A DNA stretch of 33,146 nt from Quinella sp. 1Q5 (GCA_014764605.1 JACXWG010000016.1:1-33146); one strand, 5' to 3'; counted from the stretch's first letter, positions 1 to 7,449 are shown. Program-made: numbers and translations. Notes: a model not told the origin generated them from the sequence alone.

Positions 1-1
1 A

Positions 2-136
2 TCGGCGGGAGGGATTATCTTGAACGCTGATGTAAACGGGGCATTGAATATTTTGCGAAAATGTAGCCTGATAAGCCTTGCGGCTTTACAGGATAGAGGT
101 TGTGTAAGCCAGCCTCGACGAATTAGACTTTTTTAA
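2..136 (+). CDS. TnpB (IS200/IS605 family) C-terminal end, partial
   Basis: The open frame enters from the left edge and stops at 134-136. Its first residues contain NADVNGALNILRK, the usual C-terminal RuvC-III block of TnpB, with the catalytic Asp in NADVN. TnpB is the RNA-guided nuclease of IS200/IS605 elements. Only about 44 residues are visible; the zinc ribbon and the other RuvC motifs lie outside the window. A hairpin typical of the element's right end follows directly. Family call is firm; completeness of the gene cannot be judged here. Confidence 0.82.
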   Translation, partial: SAGGIILNADVNGALNILRKCSLISLAALQDRGCVSQPRRIRLF

Positions 137-140
137 TTGT

Positions 141-178
141 CGAAAGCCCCCGCCTTCAGATATGGGGTAGTTTACCAA
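141..178 (+). repeat. IS200/IS605-type right-end hairpin
   Basis: A CCCCGCC...GATATGGGGTAG stem-loop lies just after the tnpB stop, where IS200/IS605 elements carry their subterminal hairpin and the 3' end of the omega RNA. The prophage GpU gene ends (on the other strand) at 185, so the element sits immediately beyond that gene's stop codon. The exact cleavage site cannot be fixed without an empty-site sequence. Confidence 0.6.
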
Positions 179-184
179 GGAAGC

Positions 185-730
185 TTAAAGCCAAATTAAC
201 GGCAAGTCGCTTGAAGTAGCCGTTTCAATTTGTGATTCATCGCCCGCTGATTCTTCGAAAGTTAGGTTAAGTTCGGCTACCAGCGTCCGCCCAAAACAAT
301 CCACGTAGGCGCGGCTCTCCGTCATTTCGCTAATCACAAAAATCCCTAAGACTTCCGAGCCGATTATCAAACTCTCTTCCGTGCCGTCCCTTACGTAGCG
401 GCGTAGCAGTTCGATTTGCTCTTCCACATTTACGCCCAGGTCGCGCAGCAGTTTAATGTCAAGGGAAATGGTATCGGGCTCGTCGCCGACCTTTTCTAGG
501 ACGCTTTTTTTATTTATCAGCTCATGCCTTGAATATCTTGCCCGCGTCCGCCGCTGAAAGTCCGAAAACGTCAATACGCGTGTCGAAGGCTTAACTTTAA
601 TCTCGGCGTCCTCAAAGCCCACTCGCGGATAACTGCCGCTATACACCTCGAATATCAAGTCGCCGTAGCTCCCTAGGCTCCCGCGAATCAGATTTATCCC
701 GGCGTTAAAAATATCTTCTAAAATCGCCAT
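185..730 (-). CDS. Phage tail protein, P2 GpU-like
   Basis: A 181-residue protein that resembles the P2 GpU family of tail-terminator proteins. It has an N-terminal beta-rich part, then TFSDFQRRTRARYSRHE and a C-terminal GRTLVAELNLTFEE strand block. It lies directly downstream of the PAAR gene (2-bp gap), so the two are in one tail operon read leftward. An IS200/IS605 right end begins about 7 bp past its stop, so transcription downstream is interrupted. The length is close to that expected for the family, so the coding region looks intact. Assignment rests on recognising the family pattern. Confidence 0.7.
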   Translation of the reverse strand: MAILEDIFNAGINLIRGSLGSYGDLIFEVYSGSYPRVGFEDAEIKVKPSTRVLTFSDFQRRTRARYSRHELINKKSVLEKVGDEPDTISLDIKLLRDLGVNVEEQIELLRRYVRDGTEESLIIGSEVLGIFVISEMTESRAYVDCFGRTLVAELNLTFEESAGDESQIETATSSDLPLIWL

Positions 731-732
731 GG

Positions 733-1023
733 CTAATCACCTGCCCATACGTTCGGCGAACCTTCAATCACGACCCCGCCACAGCCCGTCGAATCTCCAA
801 TCCTAGCTATCGGCAATCCATTGACGAACACTGAACTTGAACCGCTTGAAATTATTGGCGTATGAGTTGGATGAATAAAGCAGCCATGCCCCGCATATGA
901 ATCGCTCACACGTCCACAGCCTAGCCCGTTTACAAAAACATTTTCCGAGGACGTTATCAGCGGTACCGCCGCGCAGGCGTCGTGCGGGGCTCCTATATCC
1001 CCTAGCCTCGTTACGTTACTCAT
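733..1023 (-). CDS. PAAR-motif spike-tip protein
   Basis: A 96-residue protein with the PAAR layout: an N-terminal RLGDIGAPHDAC, a repeated NVFVNGL / SVFVNGLPIARIGD pair, and conserved His/Cys positions (HDACAA, GHGCFIHPTH, STGCGG) that would bind the single metal at the cone tip. PAAR proteins cap the membrane-puncturing spike of contractile phage tails and type VI systems. Here it sits between a gpV-like baseplate gene and a GpU-like gene, so the phage role is clear. Its ATG overlaps the 3' end of the gpV-like frame (8 bp), which suggests translational coupling. Confidence 0.85.
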   Translation of the reverse strand: MSNVTRLGDIGAPHDACAAVPLITSSENVFVNGLGCGRVSDSYAGHGCFIHPTHTPIISSGSSSVFVNGLPIARIGDSTGCGGVVIEGSPNVWAGD

Positions 1024-1419
1024 TTAGATAAATCCTCCGCCCTTTTATCTTGATGTCGCCTACACAATCAATCTTTAGCTCGTGGCTTGCCCTGTCATAT
1101 GAAATCGTCGTGCCGTCTGCGAACTTCAGCATCGAGATATCTTGACTCTGCGCGGGCGGCGGCGAATCGTCATGATAGAAGCTCCCTAACAAAAATCCAA
1201 AACCGTCGTCTGAATTCGGCGTCATGAGTGCTACCACGCTCTCTCCAACATCGGGAAGTATGTAGCTTTTATTCCTTAACCCGAAACCCTGCAACACTGG
1301 CAATTCAGCACTTACCAGATTATCCTTGTCTGGGAAGGTTACCCTAGCCGTCGCCCGCTCTGCTAAGGATAGACCGCCGAAACTATCCCATATCTTATCA
1401 AGTTCTTTACGTCTATCAT
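1016..1419 (-). pseudogene. Phage baseplate assembly protein V-like, start disrupted by 1-nt indel
   Basis: The frame reads DRRKELDKIWDSFGG, LAERATARVTFPDKDN, LPVLQGFGLRNKSY, then LPDVGESVVALM and a C-terminal KFADGTTISYDRASHELKI, which fits gpV-like spike/baseplate proteins. A good Shine-Dalgarno (GGAGG at about 1426-1430) points to the ATG at 1417-1419, but that ATG opens a different frame that stops after 18 codons (TAG, 1363-1365). The gpV frame has an in-frame TGA just upstream (1421-1423) and no ATG, GTG or TTG until TTG at 1303. A single added or lost base at the start codon explains this. The 95-residue part from 1303 would lack the first third of the domain. Confidence 0.68.
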
Positions 1420-1601
1420 GTCATCACCTCCTTGAATAGCGATTGCTCGCGTTCAGATACCGCCTCCGCTATCCGCCGGTCAAACGCACAATCAGTCGTT
1501 CCAAACGGCAGGTCGTCCAAAATCATATCCGCTGAGCCAGAAGGGATTTCCTTTATCTTTTCTAGGCAATCCCCGTTGTATATCGCAAATTCTTTCGTCA
1601 T
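1416..1601 (-). pseudogene. DNA methyltransferase N-terminal scrap fused to the tail end of another gene
   Basis: The first ~42 residues match the start of an N4/N6 DNA methyltransferase: IYNGDCLEKIKEIP is the usual opening and MILDDLPFGTTDC is motif IV (DLPFG in place of DPPY). After DRR the sequence no longer fits: it continues IAEAVSEREQSLFKEVMT and stops at 1416, overlapping the gpV-like start. The second part is probably the 3' end of the gene that once preceded gpV. So this reads as a deletion junction, not a working enzyme; the target-recognition and SAM-binding FxGxG regions are absent. Confidence 0.6.
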
Positions 1602-1636
1602 AGCTTATAATTCCTTCAAAAACGGAGTGATAAAAA

Positions 1637-3097
1637 ATGGGTACAGGTTATGCAAATGGTGGAGCCTCAACTACCAAGAAAACTTTAAAATCGTGGCGAC
1701 CTCAGCATTTCTCGCCGCGTTGGGATATTGATGAGCACATCGGGCTACTTAGGAGCCGAGCCGCCGACCTTGTCATGAATGACGCGGTCGCCTCGGCAAT
1801 CGTCCAAACGCTTACCAACGGCACTATCGGCGCGGGGCTTAAACTCTTCCCTAGAATCAAAGCCGACGAACTCGACATGACCCAAGAACAAGCCCGATTA
1901 TGGAGCCGAAACGTTAAGCGCGAATTCAACCTGTGGGCGGCCAATCAAAACGCTTGCGACTTCCTGCGCCGTAATAATTTCTTTGAACTTCAACAGCTAG
2001 CCGCCCGCGCTATGTTCTCCGACGGCGATTGCTTCGTTCTCTTTAAACGTCGCCCGCCCGAAAAGCTCATGCCCTACAGTTTAAGAATTCAGCTCCTCGA
2101 CGCCCAAAGAGTTTCCAATCCCATTTCAGGTTTGGGTTCTCAAGTCGAAATGGTGTTAGGTAAAAATCGCATCGTGCGCGGCATCGAAGTTGATAAACAA
2201 GGTTCGCTGGTCGCTATCCACGTCGCCAATAAAATTCTTTACGAACCTAACCTTCTTCAGCCCGATATCAGCTGGCAACGCGTCCTTTGGCACGGTCAGC
2301 AAACCGGGCTACCTAACATCTTGCACCTTTGCAAAGACCAATCGCCCGACCAATTCCGCGGTACGCCCGTCATCAGCCCCGTCATCGAGAGCCTTAAACA
2401 AATCAACCGCTACGCCGACGCAGAATTGTCAGCCTCCATTATCCGTTCTTTCTTTGCCATTTTCTTTACGCAGAATCAAACGAATTGGAGCATGAATCAG
2501 ATAACCGGTCAGCAACTCGAAGACGACGCCGAAACTGCCGCTAAGAATTTCAAAATCGGTAGCCCATCTGTTATGAACCTCCCGCTCGGTATTGACGTGA
2601 AGAGTATCGGCTCTTCCAATGCTCAGTCCACGTTCGGCGAATTCATTTCAACCTTCATCAAGAACGCCTGCGCGGCAGTAGGGCTTCCCGCCGAAGTCGT
2701 CATGAAAACTTTCAATGCGTCCTATAGTGCTAGTCGGGCGGCTCTCCTTCAGGCTGAAGACGAATTCCGCACCCGCCGCAAGGCTTTTATCAGCGATTTT
2801 TGTACGCCGATTTACGAACTTTTCCTTACCGAGGCAATCGCTCTTGGAAGGATTGACGCTCCGGGCTTTTTCGACGACCCCATTAAACATCAAGCGTATT
2901 TGGCGGCTGATTGGTATTCCGAAAAGACAAAGGCACTTGACCCACTAAAAGAAGTCAGCGCACAAACTAAGCGGCTTGAAAATGGATTGTCGACCTATAG
3001 CAAAGAACTTGCCGAATCTGCAGGGCTTGACTTCGACGACGTTATTGAAACCCTCAACCAAGAACGTCAATTTTTAAAAACTTCACAGGAGGAATAA
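1637..3097 (+). CDS. Phage portal protein, lambda gpB type
   Basis: A 486-residue protein of the lambda-type portal family, the dodecameric ring at the head vertex through which DNA is packaged. Visible family features are the N-terminal LRSRAADLVMNDAVASAIVQ, TLTNGTIGAGLKL, the FSDGDCF strand and the C-terminal half with VGLPAEVVMKTFNASYSASRAAL. Start and length look complete. It is on the plus strand, while every other intact prophage gene here is on the minus strand. In this phage type the portal normally follows terminase and the small head gene in the same direction, so this interval appears inverted. Confidence 0.85.
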   Translation: MGTGYANGGASTTKKTLKSWRPQHFSPRWDIDEHIGLLRSRAADLVMNDAVASAIVQTLTNGTIGAGLKLFPRIKADELDMTQEQARLWSRNVKREFNLWAANQNACDFLRRNNFFELQQLAARAMFSDGDCFVLFKRRPPEKLMPYSLRIQLLDAQRVSNPISGLGSQVEMVLGKNRIVRGIEVDKQGSLVAIHVANKILYEPNLLQPDISWQRVLWHGQQTGLPNILHLCKDQSPDQFRGTPVISPVIESLKQINRYADAELSASIIRSFFAIFFTQNQTNWSMNQITGQQLEDDAETAAKNFKIGSPSVMNLPLGIDVKSIGSSNAQSTFGEFISTFIKNACAAVGLPAEVVMKTFNASYSASRAALLQAEDEFRTRRKAFISDFCTPIYELFLTEAIALGRIDAPGFFDDPIKHQAYLAADWYSEKTKALDPLKEVSAQTKRLENGLSTYSKELAESAGLDFDDVIETLNQERQFLKTSQEE

Positions 3098-3099
3098 TC

Positions 3100-3192
3100 A
3101 TGACTGCCTATGACGCCTTGATGAAATTCTATCCTTTCACTTTGGACGATTTGCCCGGCGAAAAGTGGTTGTCATGCCTTATTCGACGTTAG
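3100..3192 (+). pseudogene. NUMOD4/HNH endonuclease start, truncated
   Basis: A 30-codon frame with a strong ribosome site (AGGAGG about 7 bp before the ATG), 2 bp after the portal stop. It begins MTAYDALMKFYPFTLDDL and PGEKW, the opening of NUMOD4-containing HNH homing endonucleases, where W is normally followed by a YxVSNxGRVKS block. That block is missing: the frame stops at 3190-3192. In another frame the next bases read ALFDVSYQTIVREG and then a stop, which looks like the 3' end of a different phage gene. I read this as a deletion junction. The family call rests on about 23 residues. Confidence 0.45.
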
Positions 3193-3216
3193 CTATCAAA
3201 CTATTGTTCGTGAAGG

Positions 3217-3426
3217 CTAAGTAAAAACAACTTCAGCGATATTCCCACGCCCGACGCCCTCTAACATTTCTATCTGCGTGACTAGCCCGTCTATCACAGC
3301 TCGCACTTCTGATAGATTTGCCCGCGTCAATTCCCGATTGCCGACCCTGTACGACTGACCGGCTAATATCTTCCGCTCGGCTTCAAGATATAAATTCAGC
3401 CGGCTTTTCAACGTTTCTAGTTTCAT
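3217..3426 (-). CDS. DUF6148-type head-tail joining protein (gpW-like position)
   Basis: A 69-residue protein with the pattern of the DUF6148 family: an N-terminal helix (LKSRLNLYLEAERKILAGQ), the SYRVGNRELTRANLSEVR strand-helix and a second helix. It sits directly downstream of the large terminase with a 4-bp overlap, the place taken by gpW in lambda-like head clusters, between terminase and portal. Here the portal gene that should follow is on the opposite strand. Function is inferred from position and size. Confidence 0.6.
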   Translation of the reverse strand: MKLETLKSRLNLYLEAERKILAGQSYRVGNRELTRANLSEVRAVIDGLVTQIEMLEGVGRGNIAEVVFT

Positions 3427-5225
3427 GTCTCCAACTCCCGCGATACTATCCGCCGCCTAGAGGGCGGCTTTTCTTCTGCCAAATTCGTCCAGAAATCCTC
3501 CGAAGTTATGCAACTCTTAATTGCCGCCAATGCGTATACCGTCACATCTAACGCTTCGTTTCGCGCGTGCTGATTGCGTTTCTTCCATACCTCGGCACCG
3601 TTTACTTTCTTTACCTTACGCTCCGAACTCAACTGCTTAAAAAATTCCTCATCAAACGAACGCGTTAAAAATTGGTCGTCGCGTCCAAAATGAATCTTCC
3701 CACTTTGCAACGCCGTTACTACTTCGTCTTTGGCCGAATCCACATTCAACACCACTAAATAAACGCCCGCCTCACGGATTATCCCCGTCTTTATGATGAG
3801 CGGCGAACCATACGCACTGCGCCCTTTTATCGCAAATCGCCCTTCGCGCAGGCGGCTCCGACAATACGCGTAAACGTAATCAGTCATGAAACCGCTATCG
3901 ACGAACGTACGCGCTATCCGAAATTGCTTCCCCGCCGAATTCGTGTACGTCCGATTTAACAACGCGTCCAATTCCGCCCACGTCGTCTTGTCTTGCGGCA
4001 AGCCATACACCTTACCGCGTTCTATACCGTAGCCCCCGACCGCGTTCCAGCCGTATACCGCGTATTCTAACCGGTCTTTCTGTACGTCTACGCCTGCGGT
4101 CACTATCAACACCTCATCAGGTATCGCCGCAGGATAGTCTTCTAAGTTGTCTTGCTTGATTTCTTCCAATTCCACCGGCAATTCATAACTCAAGCCGAAC
4201 CGCGTGTTGTAGACGTTCATTTCCCGTAAAGGGTCGCCCTGCACTGTCAGCCATTCCTTCAGAATGTCTTGCCACGACACCCACGGGCTTACAAAACCAT
4301 TTATAAAAAAAGAACGCACGCCATTGGCTAATGCGTCCGGATTTTGCGCTACATATCCCTGCGCGGCGTTCCTCATTTTGACTTCATCAAATATTTCCCC
4401 GCACGTCGGGCAACTCCACTTTACCGATTTTATCAGTATCGTTCGCGCACCCGTCTTTTTGCGCCGCTCCACGTAGTCGCTTATCATGTTTTCTACGCTT
4501 AATAATTCCCACGAACCGCAACTAGGGCATTTATGCCGCCACTCTTCCTGCGTCCCCAGCTCGTATTCGATATCTATCGTGCTCGCGTCTTTTACCGTCG
4601 GAGTCGAAAATATTCCTAGCTTGCCGTCCCAATACGTCGACATCCTCTTTTCCGCTAAGCCTATTGGCGAACCTTCCTTGCCAGCTGACGGCGGGTATCT
4701 ATCAACCTCGTCGCAGAGAAGAATTTTAATCGGTCTTGAGGCCAACCCCGAAGGACTATTTGCCCCGACAAGTACGACACTTCCGCCCTTAAAATATTTG
4801 CTAAGGATTGTTTGATTGGCATCGCGCGTCTTCTCTTTATCGTAAAATAATTTCGTTATAACTTTGGTATCGCGGATGAACGGGCTTAACCGCCGCTTAG
4901 AAAAATCCATCGCGTCTGAAAGAGTCGGCTGAATGATCATGCACGGGCACGGAGCCAAATGCGCGTAGCGTCCTAGGACATTTAAAAGCACGCTCGACTT
5001 GCCAACCTGACTTGCCGACTTGACCACAACTCGCCGCACGCGATTATCGTTGAAGGCGTCCATAACTTCTTTGAAGTAAGGCACGCGGCTTGTCCGGTAA
5101 TGACCCGGCTCCGCGCTGGTTGAAGGTAGCATCGCAAATTCGTCCGCCCATGCCGAGACCGTTTCCCTACTCGGCGGCTTCAGGGCTCCGCGGATTATCT
5201 TTTTGAGTTCCTTTACATTCTTCAC
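3423..5225 (-). CDS. Terminase large subunit, GpA family
   Basis: A 600-residue packaging motor. The ATPase part has a Walker-A-like SASQVGKS at about residues 70-77 and a Walker B ILLCDEVD at about 168-175. A zinc-finger-like pair, CPSCG and CPTCG, follows at about 235-285, as in lambda gpA-type proteins. The C-terminal nuclease part has TAGVDVQKDRLEY and TFVDSGF, with acidic residues expected to bind metal. The length is normal. The start at 5225 gives MKNVKELKKIIRGALKPP, the usual N-terminus; it overlaps the upstream 107-codon gene by 59 bp. It would translocate and cut phage DNA, but with head genes missing it probably has no capsid to fill. Confidence 0.92.
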   Translation of the reverse strand: MKNVKELKKIIRGALKPPSRETVSAWADEFAMLPSTSAEPGHYRTSRVPYFKEVMDAFNDNRVRRVVVKSASQVGKSSVLLNVLGRYAHLAPCPCMIIQPTLSDAMDFSKRRLSPFIRDTKVITKLFYDKEKTRDANQTILSKYFKGGSVVLVGANSPSGLASRPIKILLCDEVDRYPPSAGKEGSPIGLAEKRMSTYWDGKLGIFSTPTVKDASTIDIEYELGTQEEWRHKCPSCGSWELLSVENMISDYVERRKKTGARTILIKSVKWSCPTCGEIFDEVKMRNAAQGYVAQNPDALANGVRSFFINGFVSPWVSWQDILKEWLTVQGDPLREMNVYNTRFGLSYELPVELEEIKQDNLEDYPAAIPDEVLIVTAGVDVQKDRLEYAVYGWNAVGGYGIERGKVYGLPQDKTTWAELDALLNRTYTNSAGKQFRIARTFVDSGFMTDYVYAYCRSRLREGRFAIKGRSAYGSPLIIKTGIIREAGVYLVVLNVDSAKDEVVTALQSGKIHFGRDDQFLTRSFDEEFFKQLSSERKVKKVNGAEVWKKRNQHARNEALDVTVYALAAIKSCITSEDFWTNLAEEKPPSRRRIVSRELET

Positions 5226-5490
5226 GGCTCATTATTTCTTCCATTGATTCCCCGACTGCACTTAGAAGCCTTATCGGCGTCACGTTGTTCATCTTCGCCG
5301 TCGCTATCATGAAGCCCGCCAGCATGTCGCAATAGTCTTTCGTATGCATGCTGCTCGTCGCTCGTATCGCGATTTTGTCTCCTCTGTGCTGGCAGCAGAA
5401 AATATACGGCTCGTCTATCGCGTCAAGAAGCGTGTCCACCATCGCCAATTTCTCTGCCGCCGTCGTGTTCCGCCAATTCCTTTTACCCAT
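5167..5490 (-). CDS. Phage hypothetical protein, 107 aa
   Basis: No family recognised. The protein is mostly helical, with two Cys-rich spots (FCCQHRGD and HTKDYCDM) and a helical C-terminus that ends in a charged tail. The ATG is preceded by a GAGGTGAAAGAAC ribosome site. Its 3' end overlaps the terminase start by 59 bp in another frame, a long overlap that could mean translational coupling or a native stop lost by a small indel. Position before the terminase suggests a phage morphogenesis or accessory gene; no function is claimed. Confidence 0.6.
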   Translation of the reverse strand: MGKRNWRNTTAAEKLAMVDTLLDAIDEPYIFCCQHRGDKIAIRATSSMHTKDYCDMLAGFMIATAKMNNVTPIRLLSAVGESMEEIMSREECKGTQKDNPRSPEAAE

Positions 5491-5506
5491 GTTCTTTCAC
5501 CTCATA

Positions 5507-5770
5507 TCATTTCAATACCGCTATCAAAAGGGCTCCGAGCACGACTATCATTCCGCCGACTCCTATCATCGTTTGCCGCCACGTCGCGTTTATCTGCTTG
5601 AGCAAGTCCTTTACGTCCGCATCGTGCTTTTCTTGCGCCGCGTTCATCCGCTCGTTCAATCGCCGCAAGTCTTCGCGCTGTTGTTGCGCCTCCGCTATCA
5701 GATTGTTCACGTTCGCGGTCGTCTCCGTTACTCGCTGTTCTAAGTAATTAAGTTTTTCCTCCGTCGTCAT
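5507..5770 (-). CDS. Small coiled-coil protein with C-terminal membrane helix, copy 1
   Basis: An 87-residue protein: residues ~5-60 form a heptad-like, Glu/Gln/Arg-rich coiled coil and residues ~65-86 one hydrophobic helix (MIGVGGMIVVLGALLIAVL). ATG at 5770 is preferred to the GTG at 5779 because the ribosome site (GAGG) is 8 bp upstream. The last ~38 residues are nearly identical to those of the next gene upstream, so the pair is a tandem duplication. The layout recalls XhlA-type phage membrane proteins, which work with a holin, but that is only a resemblance. Confidence 0.6.
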   Translation of the reverse strand: MTTEEKLNYLEQRVTETTANVNNLIAEAQQQREDLRRLNERMNAAQEKHDADVKDLLKQINATWRQTMIGVGGMIVVLGALLIAVLK

Positions 5771-5780
5771 CGCAGGCACC

Positions 5781-6026
5781 TCATTTCAACACCGCGATTA
5801 AAAGGACTCCGAGCACGACTATCATTCCGCCGACTCCTATCATCGTTTGCCGCCACGTCGCGTTTATCTGCTTGAGCAAGTCCTTTACGTCCGCATCGTG
5901 CTTTTCCGACAATCGCCGAATATCTTCGCGCTGTTCTTTTAATTCGTTCAACATCAATTCAAACTTCGCGTCCTGCTTCGTTAGCCTTATCTGCACTTCC
6001 GCATTGATTTTTTCTTGTTCAGTCAT
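5781..6026 (-). CDS. Small coiled-coil protein with C-terminal membrane helix, copy 2
   Basis: An 81-residue paralogue of the gene just downstream; from KHDADVKDLLKQINATW to the end they differ by one residue (GALL versus GVLL). The N-terminal half has diverged and lacks the longer linker of copy 1. The frame stays open up to 6173, but that upstream part reads through an IS-type hairpin block and is not protein-like, so ATG at 6026 is taken. No good Shine-Dalgarno is left in front of it, and an IS200/IS605-like hairpin ends about 15 bp upstream, so expression may be lost or altered. Confidence 0.6.
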   Translation of the reverse strand: MTEQEKINAEVQIRLTKQDAKFELMLNELKEQREDIRRLSEKHDADVKDLLKQINATWRQTMIGVGGMIVVLGVLLIAVLK

Positions 6027-6039
6027 CAAATATGCTCGG

Positions 6040-6364
6040 CGGATACCCCCTGTTTTAGCTGTGGGGAGGAGCCGCGCCCCTCCTTTAAAATTGATTCGCC
6101 CGAAGGCGAGCGGGCATAATGTCTGATAAATAGGAACAGACCGCCGCCCGCTAGCGTTGCAATCCTTCGCCAAAGTTATCCTGCGGTTTTGTATGCTTAC
6201 AGCACTGTCCCTACCCCTTGGAACTGTTTAACCATAAGCCGTAGAGCGGCAGATTAGGATTTACGTCCGCCGGTACCTATCTATTCGCAGGTAACGTAGT
6301 CAATAAAGACTTAGGCTAGTCAGCAAGAGCTTTTACAAGCTCCCGCCTTTAGGCGTGGGGTTAC
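6040..6364. mobile_element. IS200/IS605-like non-coding remnant bounded by two opposed hairpins
   Basis: This ~325-bp block has no credible gene. At its right end (6342-6360) is CCCGCC-TTTA-GGCGTGGGG, and at its left end, in the opposite orientation, CCCCACAGCTAAAACAGGGGG (read on the minus strand, 6046-6066). Both resemble the hairpin after tnpB at 141-178 and have the usual G-rich 3' arm. Further stems lie at about 6066-6085 (GGAGG/CCTCC) and around 6098-6117. It could be a PATE-like MITE (non-autonomous IS605 derivative), two head-to-head ends, or an omega-RNA remnant. It replaces the 3' end of the small terminase gene. Confidence 0.45.
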
Positions 6365-6836
6365 TGAGCTCCTTTAGCGCAACGTCCACCTCCGCGTCGA
6401 TTATATCACATATCGCCTCAGATGTCTTTCCTTCCAAACGTTTCGCTAGCTTATGGCCGAGCCCCGTTAATTTCGTCTTGAATTCGGTTAAGGCTTCAAG
6501 GAGCGTCGCTTCATATTCCGCCGCGTCATAGACTTCGCCGCGTTCCTTCTGGAGCTTAAGCTCCGCCAGTTCCCGCTTGGCTTTTTCATGACGCGCTTTT
6601 TCCTGCCAGTAATTCACGCCCTCATCGGTCGACTTCTTACTGAGGAAATAATTTTTTAAGGAATCGAAAAGCAAGACTTGCCCATTGCGGCTGAACTCGT
6701 CGCGGACGATGATTTTTTCGTCGCACAACTCGTTGATTCGCGTCGCCGATAATTTCAGGGCTTGCGCCATTTGCCGCTGCGTCACTGCCATTAACCGAAT
6801 TTCCCCGGCGACCTTGATTATCTTTTCTTCATTCAA
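6333..6836 (-). CDS. Terminase small subunit, Nu1-like
   Basis: A 167-residue protein: an N-terminal winged-helix-like region (TQRQMAQALKLSATRINELC, residues ~18-38) and a helical middle with WQEKARHEKAKRELAELKLQ, as in Nu1/DUF1441-type small terminase subunits that recognise the packaging site and recruit the large subunit. Start is TTG at 6836 with AGAGG 6 bp upstream. The last ~8 residues (NPTPKGGSL) are encoded by the IS-type hairpin at 6342-6360, so the native C-terminus, which usually contacts the large subunit, has been replaced. Confidence 0.72.
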   Translation of the reverse strand: MNEEKIIKVAGEIRLMAVTQRQMAQALKLSATRINELCDEKIIVRDEFSRNGQVLLFDSLKNYFLSKKSTDEGVNYWQEKARHEKAKRELAELKLQKERGEVYDAAEYEATLLEALTEFKTKLTGLGHKLAKRLEGKTSEAICDIIDAEVDVALKELSNPTPKGGSL

Positions 6837-6951
6837 TGGCGTCCTCTCCTCAAAATCGCCGCTTTTGCCGAATTTAAAAGTTGATAGCTACAAAGTTTCG
6901 GCAGTTTCCTTTAAGAACCCGCATTAGCCCCCTTGTCGGCAGAACCTAACC

Positions 6952-6977
6952 AAAAAGAGCCCCCGAAGGAGCTCTTT
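6952..6977 (-). terminator. Rho-independent terminator, leftward
   Basis: On the minus strand AAAGAGC and GCTCTTT pair around a ~10-nt loop and are followed by a run of five T (6952-6956). It lies about 75 bp past the stop of the ArpU/sigma-like gene and before the small terminase gene, so it would separate the early/regulatory transcript from the late packaging genes. Confidence 0.7.
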
Positions 6978-7050
6978 AGGGCTTGCGCAGAGGATTTGAA
7001 GAACATAGGAATTTTTTGATTTCTTTCCGAGCGTAATAATATCAGCCGAC

Positions 7051-7449
7051 CTAATGGGCGTCAAGCTGTGAAGCGAACTTTTTATGAAGGCGATACACTT
7101 GCCGCCGACTTAGTCCCGTGTCCTTTGAAATCTGCGTCCACGTTAGGCACTGCACGTAGCGAAGGATTAATATCCTCTGCAACGGCTCGTCCGCGATTGC
7201 TATCACGATGCACGCCCGCAGGACACTTCGCGCCATTTCTAGCCGCTCTTCTAACCATTGCAACTTTTCTTCCGCCGCAACGATTTTTGTCACCAAGGCT
7301 TCCACTTGCTTGCCTATCGTAGTCGAGCGTCCTTCTTTTAGAAGATTCTCTAGGTTGCTCATCAAATCGCGCAACCCGTGCAGATAGTCCGCCTGCCTTG
7401 CTATCGCTCGCCTCAGCCGCCTTACCTGCATTAAGTCTCGTCTCGTCAT
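7051..7449 (-). CDS. ArpU/sigma-like phage late regulator
   Basis: A 132-residue protein: an N-terminal helical region with coiled-coil character (to ~residue 75) and a C-terminal HTH of sigma-70 region 4 type, ILRYVQCLTWTQISKDTGLSRRQVYRLHKKF. Such proteins (DUF1492, ArpU and related) close the early region of Firmicutes phages and control late genes. ATG at 7449 is taken, since the frame upstream of it only shadows the preceding small gene. It comes 2 bp after that gene's stop. The next gene is the small terminase, which is the expected target of late activation. Confidence 0.65.
   Translation of the reverse strand: MTRRDLMQVRRLRRAIARQADYLHGLRDLMSNLENLLKEGRSTTIGKQVEALVTKIVAAEEKLQWLEERLEMARSVLRACIVIAIADEPLQRILILRYVQCLTWTQISKDTGLSRRQVYRLHKKFASQLDAH

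Noticed and set aside
6027..6173. N-terminal extension of the coiled-coil copy 2
   Set aside because: This part reads through IS-type hairpins and is absent from copy 1; ATG at 6026 gives a sensible protein.
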